Shown here in pieces: positions 16,546-27,253 of a stretch of DNA of 64,000 nt (its first letter is position 1; each line of letters begins with the position of its first letter). Both the position numbers and the translations under genes were made by a program. Source of the DNA: Candidatus Liberibacter africanus PTSAPSY (GTDB lineage: Bacteria; Pseudomonadota; Alphaproteobacteria; Rhizobiales; Rhizobiaceae); the NCBI RefSeq assembly GCF_001021085.1, contig NZ_CP004021.1, positions 246,501-310,500 on the forward strand, written 5' to 3'. The notes under the pieces were generated by a model. That model saw only the letters and a list, made by a program, of their open reading frames with translations. It was not told the DNA's origin and made no database searches.

Positions 16546-18966
16546 TCAGGAAGAACGCAAAACCGCATTCGTGCTTTGAAAAACATTTTCTATAATACGC
16601 TTTGTCAATTCCTGAATTTCATCATCACGCAAAGTTTCTTTCATAGGCTGTATCGAAACTTCAAGTGCAACAGATTTTTTATCTATCCCTAATGATTCAC
16701 CTGAAAAAACATCAAAAACCCTAACATCAGTTATTATGTTACAATCAACTTTTTTAACTGCATCAACCAACATACTTGAAGGAACAGATCGATCTACAAC
16801 AAAAGAAAAATCACGCTTTATTGGATGCAATGAAGAAAGATGAAGGATTCCTTTCGTTTTTGTACGTTTCTTCTGCGAAACAGGAATAGAATCAATATAA
16901 ATCTCAAAACCACAAATAGGATTAGATAATCCAAAAAAATATAAAATTTGAGGATGAAATTCTCCAAAATATCCTAGAACTGTTTTCCCTAGTTTAATCG
17001 TCCCAGAAAGCCCTGGATGATACCATGAAGGTGCAACCGGCTCAATATGAAGAGAATCTACAGAAACAAAAGGCTCAAGGACAGCTAATGCATCTGCTTT
17101 AGCATCAAATACATCTACATTTCTACATCTTGCCCCAGATTTTTCAAACCAAAATCTTCCAAACCCTTCAATACAAGAGGATCCCTTTCTAATGCCTGCA
17201 GCCATACATTTTTGTCCTTCAGGCCTATCATTTTCATAAACATGAGACACCTCAAATATAGAAAGATCCGCAATAGAACGATCAACATTACAGTTAACGG
17301 CTTTCAATAAACCAGGGAAAAGAGAAGTACGCATATCAGACATCTCTACAGAAATTGGATTTAAAATCTCCAACTCAGAATGCCCTCCTCCAAAAAGAAC
17401 TGACTGTTCTTTAGAAATAAAAGACCACGTTATTACTTCCATCATAGCACGAGAAGCAAGTACTCGCTTAGCGTAACGAATCCTATTCTGTTGCACAGAC
17501 AAAGGTCTTTTATCCTCCACTTGCACGAGAGGGAGCGGTTTACTTGTAATACGGTCTACGCCATAAATGCGCAAAATTTCCTCTACTAAATCAGCTTTTT
17601 CTTCCACATCCCCACGCCATGAAGGGGCGGAAACCGTGAAAGCACCTTTTCCCTCCTCAATATAAAATCCTAATTTCTCCAAAATACGTAAACTATCTTC
17701 GACAGGAACATCTATACCTGCCAATCGCTTAACATCAGAATTCATAAATGAAATTTTATGCGGTTTATAGGTTTTATTCTTTGCAATATGAATATCAGAA
17801 GCTTTTCCACCACATAAAGAAAGTACTAAAGATACTGCATGCTTCATGATAGGAATCATATCCTGTGAATCAACCCCACGCTCAAAACGATATCGAGAAT
17901 CAGTATTGATCCCTAAAGCATGTCCAGAATGCGCTATATTACGAGGATCCCATAAAGCAACCTCAAGCAAAACATCTATGGTATCATTATCACAAGAAGC
18001 ATGCTTTCCACCTATAATTCCAGCAATAGATTCGACAACATCATCGGATGCAACTACTACATTATTTGAAGATAAATCATATTCTTGATCATTTAGAGCT
18101 AGGATTTTTTCACCTATACGTGCACGACGAATTGTAAGATCACCAACTATTTTAGAAGCATCAAACACATGCGAAGGATATCCTCGATCTAAAGAAATGT
18201 AGTTTGTGATATCCACGAGAGTACTGATAGAACGTAATCCAACAGCTTCTAATCGTCGACGCATCCAATCAGGAGCAACACCATTGCGCACACCTTTAAT
18301 GCAACACATTGCAAATCCCTGACACAAATTCGCATCATCTAAATCTAGTCGAATTTCTAACGGAAATGATTCAGATGAAGAAAAAATGGGCGTATCTATT
18401 TCCTTGAATTTTCCTAAACCAGTAGCAGCCAAATCGAACGCAATACCACGCACACCAGTACAATCAGCTCGATTAGGAGTCAATGAAACATCAATGATCG
18501 GATCTGAAAGCCCTAAATAATCAATTAATTTGCCACCTACAGGAGCATCAATTGGCAACTCCATTATATTACTACAATTATTTGAGAGCATCAATTCTTT
18601 TTCAGAACACATCATGCCTGCACTTTTCACACCACGAATCGTGCTAACATCGATTTTCTTGTTACTTTCTGGAATACAACTTCCTGGAGGAGCCCATACT
18701 CCTAATAATCCAACACGAACATTAGGAGCACCACAAACAACTTGAATGGGATCTTGCTTGCCTACATCAATTTGAAGTATTGAAAGGTGATCTGAATCAG
18801 CATTTTGTTCTACAGATAATATTTTTACTATTGTAAAAGGAATTAAAGAAGAACGATCATCAACCTTTTCAACTTCAAGCCCAATAGAAGTCAATTTATC
18901 GCATATTTTTTCAATACTCACATCTGTATCAAGATGATCTTTTAGCCAAGATAGTGTGAATTTCAA
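16546..18966 (-). CDS. pheT: Phenylalanine--tRNA ligase beta subunit
   Basis: Forms the alpha2-beta2 phenylalanyl-tRNA synthetase; the beta chain binds tRNA and edits mischarged tyrosine. The protein of 806 residues shows the bacterial domain order: N-terminal MKFTLSWLKDHLDTD, the OB-fold tRNA-binding domain (about 40-150, ending at the GLSDP area), the B3/B4 editing domain (including LDRGYPSHVFDA and RFERGVDS), B5, the catalytic-like domain with EILRIYGVDRI, and a C-terminal ferredoxin-like anticodon-binding domain (about 710-805, beginning HLSSLHPIKRDFSFVVD). The start is TTG at 18966, with AGGAG upstream overlapping the pheS stop region and the family's invariant 'MKFTLSWL' beginning exactly there. 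It lies 12 nt downstream of pheS. Confidence 0.97.
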   Translation of the reverse strand: MKFTLSWLKDHLDTDVSIEKICDKLTSIGLEVEKVDDRSSLIPFTIVKILSVEQNADSDHLSILQIDVGKQDPIQVVCGAPNVRVGLLGVWAPPGSCIPESNKKIDVSTIRGVKSAGMMCSEKELMLSNNCSNIMELPIDAPVGGKLIDYLGLSDPIIDVSLTPNRADCTGVRGIAFDLAATGLGKFKEIDTPIFSSSESFPLEIRLDLDDANLCQGFAMCCIKGVRNGVAPDWMRRRLEAVGLRSISTLVDITNYISLDRGYPSHVFDASKIVGDLTIRRARIGEKILALNDQEYDLSSNNVVVASDDVVESIAGIIGGKHASCDNDTIDVLLEVALWDPRNIAHSGHALGINTDSRYRFERGVDSQDMIPIMKHAVSLVLSLCGGKASDIHIAKNKTYKPHKISFMNSDVKRLAGIDVPVEDSLRILEKLGFYIEEGKGAFTVSAPSWRGDVEEKADLVEEILRIYGVDRITSKPLPLVQVEDKRPLSVQQNRIRYAKRVLASRAMMEVITWSFISKEQSVLFGGGHSELEILNPISVEMSDMRTSLFPGLLKAVNCNVDRSIADLSIFEVSHVYENDRPEGQKCMAAGIRKGSSCIEGFGRFWFEKSGARCRNVDVFDAKADALAVLEPFVSVDSLHIEPVAPSWYHPGLSGTIKLGKTVLGYFGEFHPQILYFFGLSNPICGFEIYIDSIPVSQKKRTKTKGILHLSSLHPIKRDFSFVVDRSVPSSMLVDAVKKVDCNIITDVRVFDVFSGESLGIDKKSVALEVSIQPMKETLRDDEIQELTKRIIENVFQSTNAVLRSS

Positions 18967-18978
18967 GGAAAAAGTCTC

Positions 18979-20079
18979 CTATTTTAAATGAGAAAACAAG
19001 GGGGGAACATCAAGAGGAGAAAAACCATAGTGATCAACCCAACGTACATCAGCTTCAAAAAAATCACGAACATCTGACATACCGTATTTTAGCATTGCTA
19101 TACGCTCAAGCCCTATTCCCCAAGCAAATCCTTGATAAACATCTGGATCAATGCCGACACCACGTAACACTCTAGGATCAACCATACCACATCCTAAAAT
19201 TTCCATCCATTCCGTCCCTTGATCGAACTTTATTACATTTCCCAAACGACTGTATCGAATATCAACTTCAAAAGAAGGTTCTGTAAAAGGGAAAAAAGAA
19301 GGACGAAAACGCATCTCAAGAGAACTTACTTCAAAAAATGCTTTGCAAAAGGACTCCAAAACCCACCGAAGATTTGCAATAGTTGCAGATTGATCGACAA
19401 CCAACCCCTCAATTTGATGAAACATCGGAGAATGCGTCGAATCGGAATCCCTCCGGTAGGTTTTCCCTGGAATAACCACTTTGAGTGGTAGATCACGAGA
19501 TTCCATAAGCCGAATCTGAACTGGAGAAGTATGCGTACGCAACAATTTATTCTTTCCTTCTGCAGTACCGGGCATAAAAAAAGTATCGTGCATCTGTCGC
19601 GCAGGATGTTCATTTGGAAAGTTCAACGCAGTAAAATTATAGTAATCACTCTCAATATCAGACCCCTCTTCCAAGGAAAATCCCATATCCATAAAAATAC
19701 AAGTTACTTCATCAATAACTTGTGTCAGCGGATGAATCCTTCCTCGGCGACATGGAGAAGAAAAAACTGGCAAAGACACATCCACAGATTGAGATGATAC
19801 TTGTTCAGAAATCAACTGATCACGTATAAACTCTTTGCGAGAAGATATCTTTTCAGAAATATCAAGTTTAAACTGATTGAGAATAGCTCCTCTAGAGCGA
19901 ACCTTATCTGGATCCAATCCCTTTAAATCCCTTAAAAGAGAAGATATAGAGCCATTTTTCCCCAAAGCAGCAACACGAATTGCATTAAGAGAATTCATAT
20001 CAGTAACAGATGAAATAGATTCATAAAGAGAAGATCTCATCCTCTCGATATCATCTTCAAAACGATCATTTCCAGTCAT
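18979..20079 (-). CDS. pheS: Phenylalanine--tRNA ligase alpha subunit
   Basis: Catalytic alpha chain of phenylalanyl-tRNA synthetase. Motif 2 region [17 protein letters not shown], the [17 protein letters not shown] stretch, [11 protein letters not shown] and motif 3 [17 protein letters not shown] all appear in order. The N-terminal ~90 residues are the usual coiled coil. The start is placed at ATG 20079, which has a run of G residues as ribosome site 4 nt upstream; a TTG at 20091 would put that G-run inside the coding region. This gives 366 residues. It belongs to the minus-strand infC-rpmI-rplT-pheS-pheT series. Confidence 0.97.
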   Translation of the reverse strand: MTGNDRFEDDIERMRSSLYESISSVTDMNSLNAIRVAALGKNGSISSLLRDLKGLDPDKVRSRGAILNQFKLDISEKISSRKEFIRDQLISEQVSSQSVDVSLPVFSSPCRRGRIHPLTQVIDEVTCIFMDMGFSLEEGSDIESDYYNFTALNFPNEHPARQMHDTFFMPGTAEGKNKLLRTHTSPVQIRLMESRDLPLKVVIPGKTYRRDSDSTHSPMFHQIEGLVVDQSATIANLRWVLESFCKAFFEVSSLEMRFRPSFFPFTEPSFEVDIRYSRLGNVIKFDQGTEWMEILGCGMVDPRVLRGVGIDPDVYQGFAWGIGLERIAMLKYGMSDVRDFFEADVRWVDHYGFSPLDVPPLFSHLK

Positions 20080-20177
20080 ATACCCCCCCAATCCAAATTA
20101 TAATTAATCTAAAAAAACTAGACCTAGGGAGAAAAACTACATTGATACGAAGAGATAAATGATAAAATCTCTCAACC

Positions 20178-20546
20178 CTACGCTGTCTTGTGCGATAAAT
20201 TAGATTCTGAAATATCAACAAATCTTTTAAAACAATCTGGCTTCGCAATGGCAATCTCAGAGAGGACTTTACGATCAAGAACTACGCCTGCTTTATTCAA
20301 ACCATCAATAAACTGGGAATAATTTAAACCATATAGACGAACAGCTGCATTAATGCGCTGAATCCAAAGAGACCTAAAATCACGCTTTTTAGTTCTACGA
20401 TCACGATACGCATACTGCAAAGAACGATCTACTGCTGCTTTAGCGACACGTATGGTATTCTTACGGCGCCCATAAAAACCTTTAGCGGCTTTCAAAACTT
20501 TTTTATGTTTAGCGTTAGAAACAACGCCTCTCTTAATACGAGTCAT
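20178..20546 (-). CDS. rplT: 50S ribosomal protein L20
   Basis: Early-assembly large-subunit protein. The 122-residue sequence is clearly L20: [47 protein letters not shown] and the [18 protein letters not shown] end. The ribosome site GGGGTGAG precedes the ATG. It sits 42 nt downstream of rpmI. In many bacteria L20 represses this operon by binding its leader RNA; no specific structure could be assigned here. Confidence 0.98.
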   Translation of the reverse strand: MTRIKRGVVSNAKHKKVLKAAKGFYGRRKNTIRVAKAAVDRSLQYAYRDRRTKKRDFRSLWIQRINAAVRLYGLNYSQFIDGLNKAGVVLDRKVLSEIAIAKPDCFKRFVDISESNLSHKTA

Positions 20547-20588
20547 TATCTCACCCCTTCAAAAGACGGAATAGCTTATCTAAAAGAA

Positions 20589-20792
20589 TTAAATACCATT
20601 CGGCAAATAATTCCTTATAATTTTTTTTGCATCAGCGGGTGCCAGAACCATAGCCCCACGTGCATTCCTAATAAACTTATTTGATCTCTTGATCATCCCG
20701 TGACGCTTTCCAGCAGCTTGCGCCTTAACTTTTCCAGTAGCAGTAGTGCTGAAACGCTTCTTAGAAGAAGAATGCGTTTTCATCTTAGGCAT
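20589..20792 (-). CDS. rpmI: 50S ribosomal protein L35
   Basis: Small basic ribosomal protein of 67 residues with the family start [14 protein letters not shown], a KRHGMIKRS centre and the NYLPNG end. The ribosome site GAGGTGA stands just upstream of the ATG. It is expressed with rplT. Confidence 0.97.
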   Translation of the reverse strand: MPKMKTHSSSKKRFSTTATGKVKAQAAGKRHGMIKRSNKFIRNARGAMVLAPADAKKIIRNYLPNGI

Positions 20793-20922
20793 TTATCACC
20801 TCAACCTCAAAAACAAACATAAAATTTATCAACACTAAAACAAGAATCAATAAAACCATAATAATTGATTCTAAAACTACGCAAACTAGGAAAGATAGTC
20901 AAGAAAATATAGAAAAATAAAA

Positions 20923-21486
20923 TCAGACGCATTTCGAAGACAAAATCATATTCATCTGCCTTCCTTCTAATTTAGGATCACAATCAATCCTAGACACTTC
21001 ACTAACATACTCTTTTATATCCTCTAGGAGTTTATATCCTAGGTTCTGATGCATAATTTCACGCCCACGAAACTTGACGGAAATTTTTACTTTACAGCCA
21101 TCCCTTAAAAATCCATCTATAGCTTTAAGCTTAACTTGAAAATCATGCGGATCAATAACGGGACGAATCTTTACTTCTTTTATCCCAGTACTTTTTTGCT
21201 TTTTACGTGCTTCCGCTGCATTTTTTTGTATAGTATATTTTAATTTTCGCAAATCAAGTATCTTGCAAATAGAAGGGGTAACCGAAGAATCAATCTCAAC
21301 AAGATCCAAGTTACTCTCCCTAGCCATTCTTAAAGCCTCAGAAGAACTGATCTCATTACTTTGACCATCAGCTGTAATAAGCTTAACAACCTCAGGATTA
21401 TGCAACAAAACCTCATCGTTAACACGATAATTATCTTTAGAGCCTACATCTAATTTAGATGATCTAGATATCTTGCGAATCGCCAT
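20923..21486 (-). CDS. infC: Translation initiation factor IF-3
   Basis: Binds the 30S subunit, prevents premature 50S joining and checks start-codon pairing. The 187-residue protein has the N-domain (YRVNDEV..., with LDLVEIDSSVTPSICKILD in place of the canonical PPVCKI/MD motif), a lysine-rich linker (KYTIQKNAAEARKKQKST) and the C-domain (IKEVKIRPVIDPHDFQVKL and KISVKFRGREIMHQ). The start is a plain ATG with AAGGA at good spacing, unlike the AUU start used for autoregulation in E. coli. A 130-nt gap separates it from rpmI. It is divergent from lepA. Confidence 0.97.
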   Translation of the reverse strand: MAIRKISRSSKLDVGSKDNYRVNDEVLLHNPEVVKLITADGQSNEISSSEALRMARESNLDLVEIDSSVTPSICKILDLRKLKYTIQKNAAEARKKQKSTGIKEVKIRPVIDPHDFQVKLKAIDGFLRDGCKVKISVKFRGREIMHQNLGYKLLEDIKEYVSEVSRIDCDPKLEGRQMNMILSSKCV

Positions 21487-21733
21487 ATTATCCTTTACTA
21501 AAAAACGTCTTCAAAAATATGCAGTAACTACACATTTTAGTCAAGCATATTTAAATGTTATCAAAAGAACTTTAACCACCAATAAGAAGCAAAGATCAAA
21601 ATAGTTCGTTAAGAACACCATAATATTCTTTCACAAAATTCTATCATTATCAAAAATAACTTTCAAACTTGTAAATTGAGAAAATACTTCTTTTTCTTTT
21701 GCGACAATGACAATCTCTTGCTATAGTTATAAA

Positions 21734-23554
21734 ATGCAGAAAAAACCTACCCCCCTATCAAGAATACGCAATTTTTCTATAGTAGCCCATATTGACCATG
21801 GAAAATCAACTCTTGCCGATCGATTTATTCAATACTGTAGAGGGCTTACTGAACGCGAAATGTCATCACAAGTCCTTGACAACATGGATATAGAACGCGA
21901 ACGAGGAATTACAATTAAGGCACAAACAGTTCGCCTCACTTATACGGCTGAAGATGCTCAAGATTATCAATTAAATCTCATAGATACCCCAGGACATGTG
22001 GATTTTACATATGAGGTTTCTCGCTCTCTTTCAGCATGCGAAGGATCTCTACTAGTTGTGGATGCATCTCAGGGCGTGGAGGCACAGACTCTTGCAAATG
22101 TTTACCAAGCAATTGATAATAATCATGAACTTATCACTGTTCTTAACAAAGCAGATCTTCCATCAGCGGATCCAGATCGTGTAAAAAAACAAATTGAAGA
22201 AACAATCGGAATTAGCACAGAAGATGCCTTACTTGTTTCAGCAAAAACAGGAGAAGGAATACCTTTACTTCTAGAAAAGATTGTCCAACGATTACCGCCC
22301 CCTATAAGCCCAGAAGGAGAAAATTCTCCCCTTAAAGCCCTGCTAATTGATAGTTGGTATAACAGTTATCTTGGTGTCATGGTTCTAGTGCGAATTATAA
22401 ACGGGAAACTGACCAAAGGACAATCTATACGATTAATGGGAACTAATGCAAAATACCAAGTAGAACGCATTGGAATTTTAACACCTAAAATGATAGATGT
22501 AGAAGCGTTATATCCCGGAGAAATTGGAACCATCATAGCCTCAATTAAGGACGTATCACACACACGTGTTGGCGATACCATAACCGACGATAATACGCCT
22601 ACTACTTCCGCCTTACCCGGATTCAAACCAATACAACCCGTAGTGTTTTGTGGAATTTTTCCTGTTGACGCTACCCAATTTGAAAATTTACGAACAGCGA
22701 TCAATAAATTACGCCTTAATGACGCATCTTTTTCTTTTGAATTAGAAAATTCCACCGCCCTAGGGTTTGGTTTTAGATGCGGATTTCTCGGTCTCCTGCA
22801 TCTAGAAATCATTCAAGAACGCCTCGAAAGGGAATTTGACTTAGATCTCATCGGCACTTCTCCATCTGTCGTATACCAGCTGCATATGCATAATGGTAAT
22901 ATGCTAGAGCTCAGCAATCCAATAGATATGCCAGATGCAACTAAAATTTCTGAATTGCGAGAGCCTTGGATTAAAGTAACCATCATAACACCAAGCGAAT
23001 ATCTAGGGCATATTCTTAAACTATGCCAAGAAAGACGTGGAATACAAATAAACATGAGTCACGTAAGCAATCGCACGGTGCTGACATACGAACTGCCTCT
23101 CAATGAAGTTATTTTCGATTTTTATGATCGCCTAAAATCAGTCTCAAAGGGATACGCATCTTTCGATTATCATGTAATTGATTATAGAGAAAGTGATCTA
23201 GTAAAGTTAACTATCCTAGTTAATAACGAAACAATAGATGCACTTTCCATATTAGTCCACCGTTCCATTTCTGAAAAACGTGGTCGCGCGATATGTGAAA
23301 AATTAAAAAATCTCATTCCACAACAAATGTTTCAAATAGCAATTCAGGCAGCAATCGGAGGTCGTATAATCGCGAGAGAAACTGTAAAAGCACGCCGCAA
23401 AGATGTGACAGCAAAGTGCTATGGAGGAGATATAACACGTAAACGCAAATTATTAGAAAAACAAAAAAAAGGAAAGAAACTCATGCGCCGCTTTGGAAAA
23501 GTAGATATACCACAAAATGCCTTTATTTCTATTTTGAAAACCAACAACGAATAA
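21734..23554 (+). CDS. lepA: Elongation factor 4 (LepA)
   Basis: Ribosome-dependent GTPase able to back-translocate or remodel stalled ribosomes. G-domain motifs are G1 [10 protein letters not shown]3 DTPGHVDF and G4 [10 protein letters not shown]-2-like domains II and III follow, then the LepA-specific C-terminal domain ([14 protein letters not shown] near the end). The start at 21734 gives 606 residues, fitting the family pattern M-x(n)[19 protein letters not shown]. An in-frame ATG at 21707 would add nine residues; neither has a good ribosome site. Confidence 0.97.
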   Translation: MQKKPTPLSRIRNFSIVAHIDHGKSTLADRFIQYCRGLTEREMSSQVLDNMDIERERGITIKAQTVRLTYTAEDAQDYQLNLIDTPGHVDFTYEVSRSLSACEGSLLVVDASQGVEAQTLANVYQAIDNNHELITVLNKADLPSADPDRVKKQIEETIGISTEDALLVSAKTGEGIPLLLEKIVQRLPPPISPEGENSPLKALLIDSWYNSYLGVMVLVRIINGKLTKGQSIRLMGTNAKYQVERIGILTPKMIDVEALYPGEIGTIIASIKDVSHTRVGDTITDDNTPTTSALPGFKPIQPVVFCGIFPVDATQFENLRTAINKLRLNDASFSFELENSTALGFGFRCGFLGLLHLEIIQERLEREFDLDLIGTSPSVVYQLHMHNGNMLELSNPIDMPDATKISELREPWIKVTIITPSEYLGHILKLCQERRGIQINMSHVSNRTVLTYELPLNEVIFDFYDRLKSVSKGYASFDYHVIDYRESDLVKLTILVNNETIDALSILVHRSISEKRGRAICEKLKNLIPQQMFQIAIQAAIGGRIIARETVKARRKDVTAKCYGGDITRKRKLLEKQKKGKKLMRRFGKVDIPQNAFISILKTNNE

Positions 23555-23994
23555 ACCATATAGCAATATAACGCCACCAATATATCACACACCAAATAGA
23601 GCACTTTATCCTTTTTTAATGTCATAACATCCTTTTTCTACATTTTAAATGTTATTGCGTATTTGTCTTTTACTCGTTTACTCATGAAACATTTAATTCC
23701 AAAATTAGATAGACAAAGATCACGGATAGAAGAAATACAAAATACACGACATCATAAGCAAAAACAGCTAACCTCTTGATGTTCTCTGTTTTAAAAGTGG
23801 CAAAGTAATGAATAAAAAATTTATAATGATAGCCTTGAATAGGCTTAGCTATTGATGATATGAAGCAATATTATTTCTCAAGTCTATGTGGGATTTTATA
23901 GGGCCTACTATTCATTTGAAAGTATCATTAACTTTATCTATAAAATCGTATTTTAGCCTTCTATCGAATCTACAAATATATTGAAAGATCTGTG
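23555..23994. other. Intergenic region, nothing recognised
   Basis: About 440 nt of AT-rich DNA between lepA and the methyltransferase gene, with no supported open frame. Confidence 0.6.
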
Positions 23995-24804
23995 ATGGAT
24001 ATTCTTTTTGACACGAAATTAATTAATATAAATCGCCTACGATCTTTTCGACAAAAAAACTTTTCTTCTTATTTCCTTTTAGACAGAGTAGCTAAAGAAC
24101 TCGCCTTTCGACTGAATATGATCAACCAAAATTTCGAAAATGCCCTAGAATTACATGGCATAACAGGAATAGTTGGATCTACATGTATGGAAAAAAATAA
24201 TATTCAGCGCATGATCCGCACCGAAATATCAGAAGAATTTTCTAATTCAAAAGATGAATTTATCACCTGTCCACTAGAGGAAATTCCATTAATTTCTAAA
24301 CCCATTGACTTAATTTTATCTCCTCTAAATATACATATCATCAATGATACTTTAGCAACACTTCTAAAAATTAACCATACACTAATACCAGGAGGAGTTT
24401 TTTTAGCAGCAATTCCCGGAACAGGAACTCTCCTTGAACTTCGTAAATCATTGCTCAAGGCGGAAACAGAATTAACTGGCGGTGCTAGCCCCCGAATCAT
24501 TCCATTCATGGATATTAAAAGCACAGGAGCACTCATCCAAAAAGCTGGATTCATTTCTCCCATTATAGATCAAGATACTTACACCGTATACTACAAATCA
24601 ATGTTTCACCTAATGCATGATCTACGTAGAATGGGTATGTCTAATCCCCTTATCAATCGAAGCAAAATCCCTCCTCATAAATCACTTTTCAAACACGCTT
24701 CTAAAATATATACAGCAGAAAACTCTGATTCAACGGGAAACATAACCGCTAGTTTTTCTATTATTTACGTTATCGGATGGAAACCTGTTTCTAAAAAGAT
24801 ATAG
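23995..24804 (+). CDS. SAM-dependent methyltransferase-like protein (NDUFAF5/BioC-like)
   Basis: The 269-residue protein starts at ATG 23995 (GAAAG nearby; a GTG lies just before). The opening pattern FDTKLININRLRSF...YFLLDRVAKELAFRL matches the alphaproteobacterial methyltransferase group related to mitochondrial NDUFAF5, which acts on respiratory complex I. A class I fold is suggested by FENALELHGITGIVG where the SAM-binding motif should lie, DLILSPLNIHIINDTLATL as motif after strand 4, and PGGVFLAAIPG. The glycine-rich motif I is degenerate (GITGIVGST rather than GxGxG), so SAM binding is plausible but not certain. A hydroxylase or pseudo-enzyme role is possible. No operon partner. Confidence 0.7.
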   Translation: MDILFDTKLININRLRSFRQKNFSSYFLLDRVAKELAFRLNMINQNFENALELHGITGIVGSTCMEKNNIQRMIRTEISEEFSNSKDEFITCPLEEIPLISKPIDLILSPLNIHIINDTLATLLKINHTLIPGGVFLAAIPGTGTLLELRKSLLKAETELTGGASPRIIPFMDIKSTGALIQKAGFISPIIDQDTYTVYYKSMFHLMHDLRRMGMSNPLINRSKIPPHKSLFKHASKIYTAENSDSTGNITASFSIIYVIGWKPVSKKI

Positions 24805-24966
24805 ACATAAATACACCATATCAAAAAACAATACCAAATAAACAATACACCTCTGAAAGAAAAAACTTTTTCTCATTCCAACACTAAAGAAAATCTATAT
24901 CAAATAACACGTTTTAAAACTAAAGATTAAAAAATTTAACACGATGATCTTAATATCAATAATTTA

Positions 24967-24993
24967 AAGACCCCCATCTAAATAGGGGGTCTT
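24967..24993 (-). terminator. Terminator of the nttA gene
   Basis: Nine-bp inverted repeat (AAGACCCCC at 24967-24975 pairing with 24985-24993) with a 9-nt loop, unusually GC-rich for this region. It lies 10 nt past the nttA stop on the minus strand and is followed there by a TAAATT stretch. It could also end the methyltransferase transcript from the other side. Confidence 0.75.
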
Positions 24994-25003
24994 ATAAGGT
25001 TAC

Positions 25004-26479
25004 TTATTCCTTACTAATAAGTCGTGTGTATTCTCCATTTAACTTAACAATCACATATAACCAAACAAACGTAAGGACCAAAAAGATAGCAGTTAAAATA
25101 GGAGAAATACTCGAAAAAGTTGCCATAGGAAATATCGTAAAGATAGAAAACTGAATTATAGCTCCACCAGACTTAGCAAGCCTTCCTCCTATAACATCTA
25201 CTACTGCCTTACCCTTGATTCTAAATTCATCATCCAAAGGAATAAAGGCCATTTCCTTAGTCGCATCAAACATCGTATATTTAGTTGCCTTACTCAAAAC
25301 ATTCTGTAAAGCACCTAAAAAAACTGCTAATGCCAAAGGAGTTATTTTTATAATATTTTCTGTTATAGGCAAAAGACTGTTTTCACAAATAACAAACACA
25401 AAAAATCCACCTCCTGTAATCAATATCATTAAAGGAGTGAGGATAGCGGAAGTAAACCATCTAAATCTTTTTAAAATATTACTCCCTAGAATCATAAACA
25501 TAATAGTCACAACACCAGTCCATTGTACAAACTGACCCATGAAATACGCATAATCACCCTGTGCTGGATATAATTGTCGAATTTTTGCTTTCCAAGGACC
25601 TTCAACCAAATTGATGGTAGTTCCATAGCAAATTACTAGCAAAATGATATAACCCAAGTACTTAGACTGCAACGCCATCTTTATACTGTCAAATACTGAT
25701 AACTTTAATTTTTGCTTGAGAGCGCCCTTTTTAGGAGAATATTGATTCGGATCCGTTAAAACATATACATTCATCCATCTGTATATGGCCATCAGCAAAA
25801 CACTAGAAAATATTAACGTAAGCATCGAATAAGAAATCATTTCATCATTCGAAAGACTGGAAAACTTTACTATAATACTACCAGCAAGTATCAAACCTAT
25901 ATTACCAACTAATCCAAAAGTCGCATAAAAACGGCTTGCCTCTTCTGTCTTGGTAATTCTATTTGCAAATTGCCAAAACATAAGATTAATCATCACAGCA
26001 CCCCAAAGCTCTGCAAAAACATAAAACAGAGCAAAAGACCACTTGCCAACTAAATAAATAAACCATTTACAATAAGGCAATGAATCTGCTAACGCACGCA
26101 CCGATTCTGCAGAAGGATGGATAAAATCACGATACGGATAGAGAATAAAAGCAAAAACTGCGAAAAAAGAAACGAAGAAACAAGTAACTACATAAAAAAG
26201 TTTCTCACCATCTAAAATATTAGATAACTTCATATACACAACAGTAAAAAGAATCGCGGAAGGAAGAACACACCATAACTTCACGAAACTTATTACTTCT
26301 GCCCCCATATTCGGAATAATCAAAGTATCTTTCAAAGGCCTCAAAGTACTAAAATTAAATAATACAAGAAACATCATAAGGGTCATAGGGATAAATTTCT
26401 TCGCCTCTGACATCTTCACGGCACAAAAAATCTGCCATATTTTCAACAAAAAATTACATGTCTTCTGATTGCATACCAC
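25004..26479 (-). CDS. nttA: ATP/ADP translocase (nucleotide transporter)
   Basis: Membrane carrier that exchanges host ATP for bacterial ADP, typical of obligate intracellular 'energy parasites' (Rickettsia Tlc1, Chlamydia Npt1) and also described in Liberibacter. The protein has about twelve hydrophobic helices in 491 residues. It follows Rickettsia Tlc1 closely: KKFIPMTLMMFLVLFNFSTLRPLKD, GKWSFALFYVFAELWG, MFWQFANRIT, NLVEGPWKAKIRQLYP, FDATKEMAFIPLDDEFRIKGKA and GGRLAKSGGAIIQ. The start given is GTG at 26479; a later ATG at 26413 would remove residues (LLKIWQIF) that align with the Rickettsia N-terminus, so the longer form is favoured. No partner genes nearby. Confidence 0.95.
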   Translation of the reverse strand: MVCNQKTCNFLLKIWQIFCAVKMSEAKKFIPMTLMMFLVLFNFSTLRPLKDTLIIPNMGAEVISFVKLWCVLPSAILFTVVYMKLSNILDGEKLFYVVTCFFVSFFAVFAFILYPYRDFIHPSAESVRALADSLPYCKWFIYLVGKWSFALFYVFAELWGAVMINLMFWQFANRITKTEEASRFYATFGLVGNIGLILAGSIIVKFSSLSNDEMISYSMLTLIFSSVLLMAIYRWMNVYVLTDPNQYSPKKGALKQKLKLSVFDSIKMALQSKYLGYIILLVICYGTTINLVEGPWKAKIRQLYPAQGDYAYFMGQFVQWTGVVTIMFMILGSNILKRFRWFTSAILTPLMILITGGGFFVFVICENSLLPITENIIKITPLALAVFLGALQNVLSKATKYTMFDATKEMAFIPLDDEFRIKGKAVVDVIGGRLAKSGGAIIQFSIFTIFPMATFSSISPILTAIFLVLTFVWLYVIVKLNGEYTRLISKE

Positions 26480-26949
26480 GATAAAAATCTTTCAAAAGAG
26501 GTTAAAGCCTAATACTCACGACAATTGTTTTTGAATCAAATACTTTCATCAAGTTTGACTTAAAAAAAAAGTATTTATACATATAATATCAAACCAACTG
26601 AACACAAGTATTACTTATCGTATTAATAATACTTTTTCCACATTTGATACAATAACAAGGATTTAATTCCAATTTTAAAACGACAGTATCTTATGCATCT
26701 CAAGAGAAAAAATAAAATTTTTCATTTTATAATACAATTAATCACGGTTATCTCAATATATTGCAAAAGAGAATATTCCCACCATAAAATCTCTTGTCAA
26801 TAAGAACAAAAATAGGCAACAACACAGACCCAATGTTCTAATAATACTATACTAAAGGAAAAAGATGAGCAGCCATAAGACACATATATAATCTTATTCA
26901 TCTTAATAATGTAGATTATTCCACTAAAATCAGAATGAAAAATCACATG
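26480..26949. other. Intergenic region upstream of nttA
   Basis: About 470 nt of very AT-rich DNA. It should contain the nttA promoter on the minus strand. No gene was recognised. Confidence 0.6.
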
Positions 26950-27156
26950 TTATAGAAAATAATCTTTATATACTTTGTAATCATTGTAAAAATGATTCCC
27001 ATCCACGTAATCAACAACGCGACTTGAAAAAGAAATGGAAAAATAAACTACTACTATACCAAATAAAAACCAAACGTTACCGCTGCTCCATTTTATACCT
27101 AATGAAACAATTTTATCTCTAAAAGTTATATGATCAATACTATGTTCCATAATCAT
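26950..27156 (-). CDS. Small hypothetical membrane protein
   Basis: A 68-residue frame with a strong ribosome site (AGGGGAG, four nt before the ATG). It has a charged N-terminus, one clear membrane segment (about residues 28-44, WFLFGIVVVYFSISF) and a tyrosine/aspartate-rich tail (YVDGNHFYNDYKVYKDYF). No family is recognised. A single-pass topology with a short acidic/aromatic end is predicted. The ribosome site and clean hydropathy make it more credible than other short frames here; it may be Liberibacter-specific. Confidence 0.5.
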   Translation of the reverse strand: MIMEHSIDHITFRDKIVSLGIKWSSGNVWFLFGIVVVYFSISFSSRVVDYVDGNHFYNDYKVYKDYFL

Positions 27157-27253
27157 TTTCTCCCCTATTCTGGATTTTAAATTATTTAGTCCAAGAAAAG
27201 ATATATTTTATTAAGGTTAAATACTTCCTAATAAATAGAAAACATTCTTCCCA

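Noticed and set aside
22366..22812. 148-codon antisense frame in lepA
   Set aside because: Shadow of a strongly conserved gene; no independent signal.
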